Assembly (NCBI GenBank): GCA_045534575.1
Contig: JAZSJZ010000009.1
Coordinates: 1 to 13,994, forward strand
Direction: 5' to 3'
Length of the DNA: 13,994 nt
From: UBA4636 sp045534575
GTDB lineage: Bacteria > Bacillota > Clostridia > Christensenellales > Borkfalkiaceae
The notes beneath the pieces were generated by a model. It worked only from the letters and a program-made list of their open reading frames with translations. It was not told where the DNA came from and did no database searches. The translations under genes and the position numbers were made by a program. Below are positions 1 through 6,952 of the stretch, piece by piece; positions within the stretch are counted from its first letter, which is position 1, and each line of letters starts with the position of its first letter.

Positions 1-99
1 TGGTTCGCTTTCCGTACTTGCTACAGCGACTATCACGAATGCAGTCAACAAGGCGGAGATCACCAAGATGAGCGTTAAAATTTTATAAAGCTTTCTCAT
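1..99 (-). CDS. N-terminus of a secreted or membrane-anchored protein (partial)
   Basis: A leftward reading frame opens with ATG at 97-99 and stays open for 33 codons to the window edge. An AAAGGA ribosome binding site lies about 8 bases upstream, which supports this start. The peptide has a basic n-region (RKLYK at residues 2-6), a hydrophobic stretch at about residues 7-26, and an AVA-S sequence that would suit signal peptidase I. Residues STESEP then begin a polar region. This is therefore an exported protein, or one anchored by an uncleaved N-terminal helix. The mature domain lies outside the window, so no function can be given. It is separated from the other leftward genes by a terminator and about 400 non-coding bases, so it is probably transcribed alone. 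Confidence 0.65.
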   Translation of the reverse strand, partial: MRKLYKILTLILVISALLTAFVIVAVASTESEP

Positions 100-510
100 G
101 ATTTTATCCTTTCCGTTTTTGATAGTTTTTGATAAGTCGAATTAGGTGCACAGATTATATATATTACAAAGGTTACCATTTTTTGATTTAAATGTAAATG
201 TTTACAGACGAACGTTTTGTGTTATTTCGTACGATAATTTAAATAAAAACAACCATATCTTTTCGTAATATCATTTTTATTATAACGTAAATAAATTTAT
301 ATGTAAATTGCAAATTTGATAAATAACATTACAAAAAATGCTTATTAAACGCATTTGAAACGGCATTTTTATGAATTGAAGGGCAAAATATAAAAAGCAT
401 CCGAAAATTGTGCGAGCTTCTTAGCGGAGAATTTAAACTTTTGTAAAAGTGCAAGCATCGCATTTGACTAGTCAAATACATTATGGGCTAAGCCCAAACC
501 CATATACAAG
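100..510. other. Gene-free upstream region with small inverted repeats
   Basis: I see no credible gene in this very AT-rich stretch. It is the upstream region of the leftward gene at the window edge. A TATAAT-like -10 on the minus strand lies near 150-156, without a clear -35. Inverted repeats include TGTAAA-TG-TTTACA at 193-206, about 45-50 bases upstream of that -10, an AAATGC/GCATTT stem near 337-356, a perfect 16-bp palindrome at 462-477, and GGGCT-A-AGCCC at 485-495. The inverted repeat at 193-206 could be an operator, but this rests only on position and symmetry. Confidence 0.4.
462..477. repeat. Perfect 16-bp palindrome
   Basis: ATTTGACTAGTCAAAT reads the same on both strands. It lies beyond the terminator of the leftward serS-AKR operon and about 360 bases upstream of the leftward gene at the left edge. 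It could be a dimeric-regulator site, but no promoter is visible next to it. Confidence 0.35.
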
Positions 511-563
511 CAGAAAAGCGAGAACAAAAACGGTTTTAATCCGCAGTGTCCTCGCTTTTTCTG
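511..563 (-). terminator. Intrinsic terminator of the serS-AKR operon, capping hairpin array copy 1
   Basis: Read on the minus strand, an A-rich arm (CAGAAAAAGCGAG, 563-551) pairs with CTCGCTTTTCTG (522-511), whose T-run makes a rho-independent-type signal. The long loop contains a smaller CGG/CCG stem. It lies directly at the far end of the hairpin array and ends the transcript from the leftward AKR gene. The array copy after rsmI has a terminator at the same place, but with a different stem sequence. Confidence 0.6.
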
Positions 564-731
564 TTAGTGAAGTTTTTGCTATCGCAAAAGTGAAGTTGCT
601 ATGCAGTGAAGTTTGTGCTACGCACAAGTGAAGTTAAGTTTGCCCACTTTGACGAAGGCGAAACTTCACTATCGCAAGATAACTTCACTTAACGGAGTAA
701 ACTTCACTTGCCCGCAGGGCAAACTTAGTTT
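558..731 (-). repeat. Hairpin-array element, copy 1
   Basis: This 174-bp array of short hairpins aligns along its whole length with the reverse complement of 11252-11425, with roughly 18-19 differences by hand count. In the direction of the upstream gene (minus strand), small stems with 3-5-base loops are joined by GTGAAGTT in the first half and AACTTCAC in the second, so the two halves mirror each other. Clear stems include TTTGCCC/GGGCAA, TATC/GATA, TTGTGC/GCACAA and TTTTGC/GCAAAA. The fourth stem is degenerate here but perfect in copy 2. It starts 37 bases after the AKR stop codon. Two small open frames crossing it have no ribosome binding site and consist of repeat sequence, so I treat it as non-coding. 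Function is unknown. Confidence 0.85.
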
Positions 732-765
732 TAGCGTGTTCTCCGCTAAGGATAACACGCTAAAA
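729..765. other. Strong 12-bp hairpin directly after the AKR gene
   Basis: TTTTAGCGTGTT (729-740) pairs perfectly with AACACGCTAAAA (754-765) around a 13-base loop. It begins 2 bases past the AKR stop codon and abuts the hairpin array. On the minus strand no T-run follows it, so it is not a typical terminator in the AKR direction; it may protect the 3' end. Its loop contains CTTAGCGGAGAA, the exact complement of which occurs at 420-431. Copy 2 of the array lacks this hairpin. Confidence 0.6.
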
Positions 766-767
766 TT

Positions 768-1601
768 TTACCAAGTTATTGAGCGAACAACTCTATTAGG
801 GTCGGCAGGAGTGCCAACTAAAGCGGTGTTCGTATCTAGTTTTTTAAGGCTTTCAATTTCTTCCTTAGTTAATGAGAAATCGAAAATACTAATGTTTTCA
901 ATAATTCTTTCTTTATGAACGCTTTTTGGAATAACCGTCATATTGCATTGCGTTAAAAATCTTAGCATAATTTGCGCTTTGGTTTTGCTGTATTTTTCAG
1001 CAAGTTTAGAAACTTCTTCAAAGGCAAACATTTCGTTTCTTCTGTTTTGACCAAGAGGCGTGTAAGCCATGTGCGCACAATCATATTTTTCCATCCAAGC
1101 CTTGTGCTCGATGCGTTGGCACAAAAGGTTTGTTTCAATTTGATTAACGTGAGGCTTAATTTCATTATAATTAATAAGGTCGATAAGTCTATCAGGCTCG
1201 AAGTTTGAAACTCCAATTGAGCGAATAACCCCTTCTTTATAAAGTTTTTCTAAATCACGCCACGCTGCATAATAGTTATTATACGGCCAGTGCAATAAAA
1301 CTAAATCAAGATAATCGGTTTTTAACTTTTCTAACGATTCCATTACGGATTGATAGCATTTTTCAAAGTTCTTAAAATTAACTTTTGTAACCAAGAAAAT
1401 ATCTTCTCTTTTAACTCCGCTTTTTTTCATAGCGTCGCCAACGATTTGCTCGTTCTTGTAGCCTTGAGCAGTGTCAAGTAGGCGATAGCCAGCCTCAAGC
1501 GCCCAAATAACGGAATTGAAACAATCGTCGCCGTCAGTTTGATAAGTGCCAAGCCCAACAAGTGGCATTTTGTAACCCGTGATTAAAGTTTGAAATTCCA
1601 T
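768..1601 (-). CDS. Aldo/keto reductase
   Basis: This encodes a 277-residue NAD(P)H-dependent cytosolic oxidoreductase of the aldo/keto reductase superfamily, which reduces aldehydes and ketones in a single TIM-barrel domain. The catalytic tetrad is visible as D43 and Y48 (in LLDTAQGY), K73 (in LVTKV) and H104 (in LLHWP). Downstream are the usual GVSNF motif, an NQIE motif and IPKS in the cofactor phosphate-binding region. The length is normal for the family, and an AGAGGGG ribosome binding site precedes the ATG. It starts only 24 bases after the serS stop codon, so the two are probably co-transcribed from the serS promoter. The substrate cannot be told from sequence, and the link to serS gives no functional clue. 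A hairpin, a repeat array and a terminator follow the stop codon. Confidence 0.92.
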   Translation of the reverse strand: MEFQTLITGYKMPLVGLGTYQTDGDDCFNSVIWALEAGYRLLDTAQGYKNEQIVGDAMKKSGVKREDIFLVTKVNFKNFEKCYQSVMESLEKLKTDYLDLVLLHWPYNNYYAAWRDLEKLYKEGVIRSIGVSNFEPDRLIDLINYNEIKPHVNQIETNLLCQRIEHKAWMEKYDCAHMAYTPLGQNRRNEMFAFEEVSKLAEKYSKTKAQIMLRFLTQCNMTVIPKSVHKERIIENISIFDFSLTKEEIESLKKLDTNTALVGTPADPNRVVRSITW

Positions 1602-1625
1602 AAAAACCCCTCTATAAGTTCGTTA

Positions 1626-2915
1626 TTATAACTTTTTAATGATTTCTTGACCACCCATAAACGGTCTTAAAACTTCTGGAACGGTGATAGAACCATCTGC
1701 GTTTTGATATTGTTCAACAAGCGCTGGGAAAACTCTGCTCGTTGCAAGCCCGCTTCCGTTTAAGGTGTGAACAAAACCAATCTTTTTATCTTCGCCTTTA
1801 AATCTTGTGTTGTTTCTTCTTGCTTGATAATCGTTAGCGTTAGAAACTGAAGATACTTCTTTATAAATTCCCATTGAAGGAATCCAAACTTCAATATCGT
1901 AGGTTCTAGCCATTGAAGCCGAGCAGTCGCCAGCGGCAAGTTTAGATAATCTAAAGTGAAGCCCAAGTTTATCCATAAGCGAGCAAGCCTTTTGAACGAG
2001 TTCTTCAAACGCTTCCATAGATTTATCAGGGTGAGCGTATTGAACCATTTCAACCTTGTTGAATTGATGCCCACGAATCATACCGCGCTCTTCGGCTCTA
2101 TAACTTCCCGCTTCTTTGCGGTAGCAAGGCGTGTAAGCAAAGAACTTCATAGGAAGTTTAGCCCCGTCGATAATCTCACCTGCATACATATTAACTAGCG
2201 CCGTTTCAGCGGTAGGGAGCATAAAGCGTTGGCTCTTTCTGTCCTTTTCTTCGCCGTCGTCAACCCAATAAACCTCATCGGCAAACTTAGGGAATTGACC
2301 AGCGCCGAAACCGCAGTTATAGCCAAGCATGTGTGGTGGGAGAATAAAAGTATAACCATCGTTTAGGTGTTCGCTGATGAAGAAGTTTAAAAGCGCCCAC
2401 TCGAGCCTTGCGCCGTCGCCCTTATAGAGCCAATATCCGTTGCCCGACATTTTTGCTCCCCTTTCATAATCGATAAGGTCAAGATTTTGGCAAAGGTCAA
2501 CGTGGTTTTTGAACTCAAAATCAAACTCAGGCTTTTTGTTATAAACTTTAACAACGGCGTTGTTTTCCTTTTCGCCAGATAAAAGGTCGTCGTCAGGCAT
2601 GTTTGGAAGTTTAGAAATAAAATCAAAAATTTTATCGCTTAGTTCAGCAATTTTCTCGTCTTTTTTAGCGATAGATTCGCCAAGCGTTCTCATTTCGGCA
2701 AAAATATCGTCGCAAGGTAAGCCTTGTTTCTTCATTTGCGGAATTTGACCAGAAACTCTGTTTCTTTCAGCCTTATCCTTTTCAACCTCTTGCAAAAGCG
2801 TTTTGCGTTCTTGATAAAGTGCAATCACTTCGTCAAAGCAAACGATGCAACCTTTCTTCTTTAAACTATCCGCCACTTTTTGCGGATTTTCAACAATTAA
2901 CTTGATGTCAAGCAT
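1626..2915 (-). CDS. serS: Serine--tRNA ligase
   Basis: This 429-residue class II synthetase attaches serine to tRNA-Ser in the cytosol. The N-terminal third (about residues 28-105) is rich in charged heptads, matching the long antiparallel coiled-coil arm that binds the tRNA-Ser variable arm. The catalytic core follows: the TAE serine-binding loop at 235-237, motif 2 with CYRKEAGS at 264-271 (R266), and motif 3 around NGSGLATSR at 386-394 (R394). Length is typical. ATG is preceded by AAGAAGG about 9 bases away and by a good promoter at 2949-2977. The motif 3 stretch ATSRVFPALVE differs from the AVGRT type of the best-studied bacterial enzymes, so this belongs to a divergent bacterial SerRS branch, but all core residues are kept. 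It heads a leftward operon with the AKR gene and is divergent from cysS. Confidence 0.96.
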   Translation of the reverse strand: MLDIKLIVENPQKVADSLKKKGCIVCFDEVIALYQERKTLLQEVEKDKAERNRVSGQIPQMKKQGLPCDDIFAEMRTLGESIAKKDEKIAELSDKIFDFISKLPNMPDDDLLSGEKENNAVVKVYNKKPEFDFEFKNHVDLCQNLDLIDYERGAKMSGNGYWLYKGDGARLEWALLNFFISEHLNDGYTFILPPHMLGYNCGFGAGQFPKFADEVYWVDDGEEKDRKSQRFMLPTAETALVNMYAGEIIDGAKLPMKFFAYTPCYRKEAGSYRAEERGMIRGHQFNKVEMVQYAHPDKSMEAFEELVQKACSLMDKLGLHFRLSKLAAGDCSASMARTYDIEVWIPSMGIYKEVSSVSNANDYQARRNNTRFKGEDKKIGFVHTLNGSGLATSRVFPALVEQYQNADGSITVPEVLRPFMGGQEIIKKL

Positions 2916-2948
2916 AGAAAAATACCTTCTTCGTTATTTTTTTGTTTA

Positions 2949-2977
2949 ATTATATACTAAAAATCAAACGTTTGCAA
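2949..2977 (-). promoter_or_regulatory. serS promoter
   Basis: On the minus strand, TTGCAA (2977-2972) and TATAAT (2954-2949) are separated by exactly 17 bases. Predicted transcription start is near 2942, leaving a leader of only about 27 bases before the serS ATG, too short for a T-box riboswitch. Confidence 0.75.
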
Positions 2978-2980
2978 TAA

Positions 2981-2997
2981 TTTTAACTAAGTTAAAA
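2981..2997. promoter_or_regulatory. Inverted repeat between divergent serS and cysS promoters
   Basis: TTTTAAC-TAA-GTTAAAA is a perfect 7-bp inverted repeat lying between the two divergent -35 boxes (2972-2977 and 3017-3022). Its position would suit an operator acting on both genes, but the sequence is AT-rich and may be chance. Confidence 0.25.
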
Positions 2998-3016
2998 TAA
3001 AAGGTTACTTTTTTAT

Positions 3017-3046
3017 TTGCCAAAACGGCTTAAATTGTGTTAAAAT
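3017..3046 (+). promoter_or_regulatory. cysS promoter
   Basis: TTGCCA at 3017-3022 is followed after 18 bases by TAAAAT at 3041-3046, which carries an extended -10 TG dinucleotide at 3038-3039. The leader to the cysS ATG is about 15 bases, holding only the AAAGGTGA ribosome binding site. Confidence 0.65.
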
Positions 3047-3066
3047 TAGCCAAATAAAGGTGAACT

Positions 3067-4452
3067 ATGAAAATTTATAACACTCTAACAAGAAGAAAGG
3101 AAGAATTCCTTCCGCTAAACCAAAATAAAGTTAATATGTATGCCTGCGGAATAACCGTTTCGGGTGAGGCGCACATAGGGCATGCGTATCAAGCGCTTAT
3201 CTACGACATTATCCGCCGTTACCTTCTTAAAAAGGGTTACGACGTTACTTATGCTCGTAACTATACCGACGTTGACGATAAAATCATTGCAAAATCTCAC
3301 GAAACGGGAATCCCCGCCGATAGATACGCTAAGATGATGATTAAAAAAATCGACGCCGTTATGGCTCGTTTCGAGGTTAACGACCCCGACGTTTGGCTAA
3401 AGGCGACTGAGAGCATTGAAGATATTATCTCGTTCGTTCAAGCGCTTATTGAAAAAGGGCACGCTTACGCAACTAAAGAAGGTAGCGTTTATTTTTCGGT
3501 TGAAAGTTTTCCGTCTTATGGAAAGCTATCTAACCGCTCGGTTGACGATATGCTCGACGGTGTTAGAATTGAAAACGACGCTGAGAAGAAAAGCCCTCTT
3601 GATTTTGCGCTTTGGAAGGCTGCAAAAGAAGGCGAAATTTATTGGGAATCGCCTTGGGGCAAGGGAAGACCGGGCTGGCACATTGAATGCTCGGCGATGA
3701 ACAAAAAAGCCTTTGGCGATATGATAGATATCCACGGTGGCGGTAGAGATTTAATTTTCCCTCACCACGAAAACGAGATTGCTCAAACCGAGGCTTTAAC
3801 GGGCAAACAGTTCGTTAAATATTGGATTCACAACGGGCTAATTAAGGTAAACGGGCAAAAAATGTCAAAGTCGCTAGGCAACTCGCTCGTTTTAACAGAA
3901 CTTCTCGATAAATTCAGCCCAGACGCTGTTAAATTCGCTCTCTTATCTACTTCTTATAGAAACGATATTAACGTAACCGATAATTTGTTCCCAGACGCTG
4001 AAAAGCACGTTGGCGAATTTTATTCGATTATTAAAGCCGTGGAAGATGCGAAAATTGAAAAGGTTGAGTTTGATAGCCAAGTTGATTTGAAGTTTAACGA
4101 GGCGATGGATGACGATTTTAACACAGCGCTTGCCATTGCTAACTTGTTTGGCTTTTTCAAAATGGCGAAACAAATGCTTGCAAATAACGACGGCAGATGC
4201 AAAACTATCGTTGAAGATATTAAAAAGACCTACGCTCTTTTAGGGCTTTTTAAAACAGATAGCAACGAATATTTAAAAAAGCACAAAGTAGAGGAAGAAA
4301 TTCCTAGCGAAATTTTAGAACTTTTAGAAATTATCAAAACGGCTCGGCAAGATAAGAACTATGCGCTCGCTGACGAAACTAGAGCAAAGGTTTTAGATAA
4401 AGGCTATAAGGTTTTGATATCAAAAGACGGCGTTTCGGCGCAAAAAGTATAA
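3067..4452 (+). CDS. cysS: Cysteine--tRNA ligase
   Basis: This is a 461-residue class Ia synthetase, monomeric in most bacteria, that charges tRNA-Cys. The signature HIGH is at residues 36-39 and KMSKS at 265-269. The catalytic zinc ligands expected from the E. coli enzyme are all present at shifted positions: C27, C208, H233 and E237. The C-terminal part, from about residue 320, is the helical tRNA-binding domain, and the length matches the family. An AAAGGTGA ribosome binding site lies just upstream of the ATG. It is divergent from serS and is followed after 58 bases by alaS on the same strand, with only a weak hairpin in between, so cysS-alaS is probably one transcript. Confidence 0.97.
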   Translation: MKIYNTLTRRKEEFLPLNQNKVNMYACGITVSGEAHIGHAYQALIYDIIRRYLLKKGYDVTYARNYTDVDDKIIAKSHETGIPADRYAKMMIKKIDAVMARFEVNDPDVWLKATESIEDIISFVQALIEKGHAYATKEGSVYFSVESFPSYGKLSNRSVDDMLDGVRIENDAEKKSPLDFALWKAAKEGEIYWESPWGKGRPGWHIECSAMNKKAFGDMIDIHGGGRDLIFPHHENEIAQTEALTGKQFVKYWIHNGLIKVNGQKMSKSLGNSLVLTELLDKFSPDAVKFALLSTSYRNDINVTDNLFPDAEKHVGEFYSIIKAVEDAKIEKVEFDSQVDLKFNEAMDDDFNTALAIANLFGFFKMAKQMLANNDGRCKTIVEDIKKTYALLGLFKTDSNEYLKKHKVEEEIPSEILELLEIIKTARQDKNYALADETRAKVLDKGYKVLISKDGVSAQKV

Positions 4453-4510
4453 AAGTTGGGCTATAAGCCCGTTAATCGATTAAATTTTACATAAAATGGT
4501 GATAAATAGT

Positions 4511-6298
4511 ATGAAAATTACAGCGCAAGAACTTAGAGATAAATATCTTAAATTTTTCGAATCGAAGGGGCATAAAATTATCCCTTCTGCAAGTTTAATT
4601 CCCGAAAACGACCCTTCAGTTTTATTCACAACTGCTGGTATGCATCCGCTCGTTCCTTACCTTCTTGGTGAAAAGCACCCTGCGGGAACAAGACTTACTG
4701 ACGTTCAAAAGTGCGTAAGAACGGGTGATATTGACGAGGTTGGCGATCTTTCGCATCTAACTTTTTTTGAAATGCTCGGCAACTGGTCGCTAGGCGACTA
4801 TTTTAACGAAGAGGCAATCGAGTGGAGCTACGAGTTTTTAACGGGCAAAGATTATCTTAACATCCCCGTTGAGAACTTAGCCGTTACCGTTTTTGCTGGC
4901 GATGAAGACGCGCCAAGAGATATTTCCAGTTTTGAAAAGTGGAAGGCTTGCGGAATTCCCGAAGAGAAGATTTTCTTCCTTCCTAAAAAGAATAACTGGT
5001 GGATTGCGGGAAAGACCGGACCATGTGGGCCTGATACCGAAATGTTTATTGACCGTGGTGGCGATAAGTGCTCTCCAGATTGTTCGCCTGCGTGCGATTG
5101 CGGAAAATATCTTGAAATTTGGAATAACGTTTTCATGCAATATTATAAAAATGAAGACGGCTCTTACTCTAAGTTAAAACAAAGAAACGTTGATACGGGT
5201 ATGGGCTTAGAGCGAACGCTATGCATTTTAAACGGCGTTGAAAGCGTTTACGATACCGAACTTTTCGATACGGCAAAGGCTAAAATTTTTGAACTTACCG
5301 GCAAGGCTTATGATGAAAGCGAAGAAGTTACTAGGGCTTATAGAATTATTCTCGACCACGTAAGAACGGCAACCTTTATGATTGGCGATATGAAAGGCAT
5401 AGTTCCATCTAACGTTGACCAAGGCTACGTTTTGAGAAGACTTATTCGTAGAGCCGTTCGTTTTGGAAGAAATATCGACCTTCCTAACGGCTCGCTTGCC
5501 GAGATTGCTAAGTGCTATATTGAGAAATATTCTACCGCTTACGAAGAACTAAAAATCAACGCTAACAAGGTTATAGACGAACTTTCTAAGGAAGAGGACA
5601 GATTTTCTAAGACCTTAGCAGACGGGTTAAAAGAGTTCAATAAAGTGGTAACGTATATTCAAGGAAGCGTGTTCCCGGGAAAGACTGCTTTCCGTCTTTA
5701 CGACACTTTCGGCTTCCCACTAGAAATCACTTGCGAACTTGCAAAAGAAAAGGGCTTTACCGTTGACGAAGAAGGTTACAAGAAAGCCTTTGAAGACCAC
5801 CAAAAGAAATCTTCTCAAGGTAGCGAGCAAAAGTTTAAGGGAGGGCTTGCCGATACTAGCGAGCAAACGGCTCGTCTTCACACGGCAACTCACTTAATGC
5901 AAGCAGCGCTAAAGAAAGTTTTAGACCCTAGCGTTTCGCAAAAGGGTTCGAACATCACCGTTGAAAGACTTCGTTTCGACTTTAACTTTGACCGCCCTAT
6001 GACGCAAGAAGAAATTGCTGAAGTTGAAAGGCTCGTTAATGAAGCAATCAAAGCTGACGTTCCCGTTGTTATGAAAGAAATGACGGTTGACGAGGCTAAG
6101 TGCGAGGGCGCAGTTGGCGTATTCGATTCTAGATATGGCGATATCGTTAAGGTTTATTCGATTGGCGATTATTCAAAAGAAATTTGCGGTGGACCTCACG
6201 CAAAGAGAACGGGTGAACTTGGAACTTTCAAAATTAAGAAGGAACAATCGTCTTCTGCTGGCATTAGAAGAATTAAAGCCGTTTTAATAGAAGGTTAA
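4511..6298 (+). CDS. alaS: Alanine--tRNA ligase, short form without the C-Ala domain
   Basis: This class II synthetase charges tRNA-Ala and edits mischarged Ser and Gly. I choose the ATG at 4511 because GGTGA sits 8 bases before it; the in-frame ATG at 4496 has no ribosome binding site. The product is 595 residues, against about 870-880 in most bacteria. It has the aminoacylation core (FTTAGMHPL, FFEMLGNWSLGDYF, motif 3 GMGLER at 231-235), a cysteine cluster at C187, C191, C195 and C197, a tRNA-recognition region, and the editing domain with HTATH (H457, H461) and CGGPH (C559, H563). It stops just after the editing domain, so the C-terminal C-Ala domain is absent, with no sign of frameshift or remnants downstream. 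From memory, these motif variants resemble short AlaRS of CPR bacteria more than the E. coli type. It is probably functional. Confidence 0.95.
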   Translation: MKITAQELRDKYLKFFESKGHKIIPSASLIPENDPSVLFTTAGMHPLVPYLLGEKHPAGTRLTDVQKCVRTGDIDEVGDLSHLTFFEMLGNWSLGDYFNEEAIEWSYEFLTGKDYLNIPVENLAVTVFAGDEDAPRDISSFEKWKACGIPEEKIFFLPKKNNWWIAGKTGPCGPDTEMFIDRGGDKCSPDCSPACDCGKYLEIWNNVFMQYYKNEDGSYSKLKQRNVDTGMGLERTLCILNGVESVYDTELFDTAKAKIFELTGKAYDESEEVTRAYRIILDHVRTATFMIGDMKGIVPSNVDQGYVLRRLIRRAVRFGRNIDLPNGSLAEIAKCYIEKYSTAYEELKINANKVIDELSKEEDRFSKTLADGLKEFNKVVTYIQGSVFPGKTAFRLYDTFGFPLEITCELAKEKGFTVDEEGYKKAFEDHQKKSSQGSEQKFKGGLADTSEQTARLHTATHLMQAALKKVLDPSVSQKGSNITVERLRFDFNFDRPMTQEEIAEVERLVNEAIKADVPVVMKEMTVDEAKCEGAVGVFDSRYGDIVKVYSIGDYSKEICGGPHAKRTGELGTFKIKKEQSSSAGIRRIKAVLIEG

Positions 6299-6315
6299 CA
6301 AAATTTTGCCCACGC

Positions 6316-6344
6316 TTGACAAGTTTATTAGTTTTGTATATAAT
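6316..6344 (+). promoter_or_regulatory. Consensus promoter for greA and downstream genes
   Basis: TTGACA (6316-6321) and TATAAT (6339-6344) are separated by exactly 17 bases: a perfect sigma-A/sigma-70 consensus and the best promoter in the window. Transcription would start near 6351 and give a leader of about 60 bases before the greA ATG at 6410. Confidence 0.85.
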
Positions 6345-6409
6345 ACTAAGAGTGGACAGTTAAAAATTAAATATAATTTAGCCAAATTATGGCAAAAATA
6401 GGTGTTATT

Positions 6410-6901
6410 ATGGAAGAAAAATCAGTAAAAACGTATCAATTAAGCAAAGAAGGCAAAAAAGAACTTGAAGAAAGGCTTGCTTATTTGAACGACGTTGAAA
6501 GACCAAAAACCGTTGAAAGGCTTGCTGCAGCAAGAGAACTTGGCGACCTTTCGGAAAACGCTGAATATAAGTTTTCAAAAGAAGCACTTGCTAAAATAAC
6601 CAGCGAAATTTACGAGATTGAAGATAAGTTAAAACACGCCGTTATCTACGATGCTGAAACTTCTAAAGATAAAAAGGGCGTAATTTCGCTTGGCTCTAAA
6701 ATTCAAGTTATGAACAAGGCTTTAGGCAAGGTTTTTGAATATACGCTAGTTGGCACGGTTGAAGCTGACATTATGAAAGGTAGAATTTCAAACGAATCAC
6801 CTGTTGGAAAAGCGCTTATCGGCAAAAAGAAAGGCGACGTTGTTCGTATCGAACTTGCTCAAGGTGGATACGATATTGAAGTTCTTGACGTCATTAAGTA
6901 A
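6410..6901 (+). CDS. greA: Transcription elongation factor GreA
   Basis: GreA enters the secondary channel of RNA polymerase and stimulates cleavage of backtracked transcripts. I place the start at ATG 6410, preceded by ATAGGTG 5 bases away; the in-frame ATG at 6389 lacks a ribosome binding site. This gives 163 residues, close to the 158 of E. coli. The N-terminal half (to about residue 80) is the antiparallel coiled coil, with the tip acidic residues D46 and E49 in GDLSENAEY. The rest is the FKBP-like C-terminal domain, with SPVGKALIGKKKGD typical of the family. The gene has a consensus promoter and is followed by a terminator hairpin before tmk, so it may be made in excess over the genes downstream. 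Confidence 0.95.
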   Translation: MEEKSVKTYQLSKEGKKELEERLAYLNDVERPKTVERLAAARELGDLSENAEYKFSKEALAKITSEIYEIEDKLKHAVIYDAETSKDKKGVISLGSKIQVMNKALGKVFEYTLVGTVEADIMKGRISNESPVGKALIGKKKGDVVRIELAQGGYDIEVLDVIK

Positions 6902-6913
6902 TCTAGTTTTTTG

Positions 6914-6943
6914 GCGGGGCTAACTTTTTGCTCCGCTTTTTTT
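6914..6943 (+). terminator. Intrinsic terminator or attenuator between greA and tmk
   Basis: GCGGGGC (6914-6920) pairs with GCTCCGC (6930-6936), with one G-T pair, and seven T residues follow at once. It begins 12 bases after the greA stop. The T-run abuts the tmk GGAG ribosome binding site at 6944-6947. I see no tmk promoter between, so tmk and its followers depend on read-through or on a promoter inside greA. Confidence 0.7.
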
Positions 6944-6952
6944 GGAGTTTTT

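Noticed and set aside
558..731. Possible CRISPR array
   Set aside because: Repeat units are only 8-9 bases, spacing is irregular, units invert halfway, and the spacers are themselves hairpins. No cas genes are present.
449..918. Two overlapping small rightward open frames of 60 and 101 codons
   Set aside because: No ribosome binding sites; the peptides come from repeat and terminator sequence and from the antisense of the AKR gene.
4458..4470. GGGCT-ATA-AGCCC hairpin between cysS and alaS as a terminator
   Set aside because: The stem is only 5 bp and no T-run follows directly, so cysS and alaS are more likely co-transcribed.
4511..6298. alaS as a truncated pseudogene
   Set aside because: It ends cleanly after a complete editing domain, all catalytic residues are present, and no C-Ala remnant is seen downstream.
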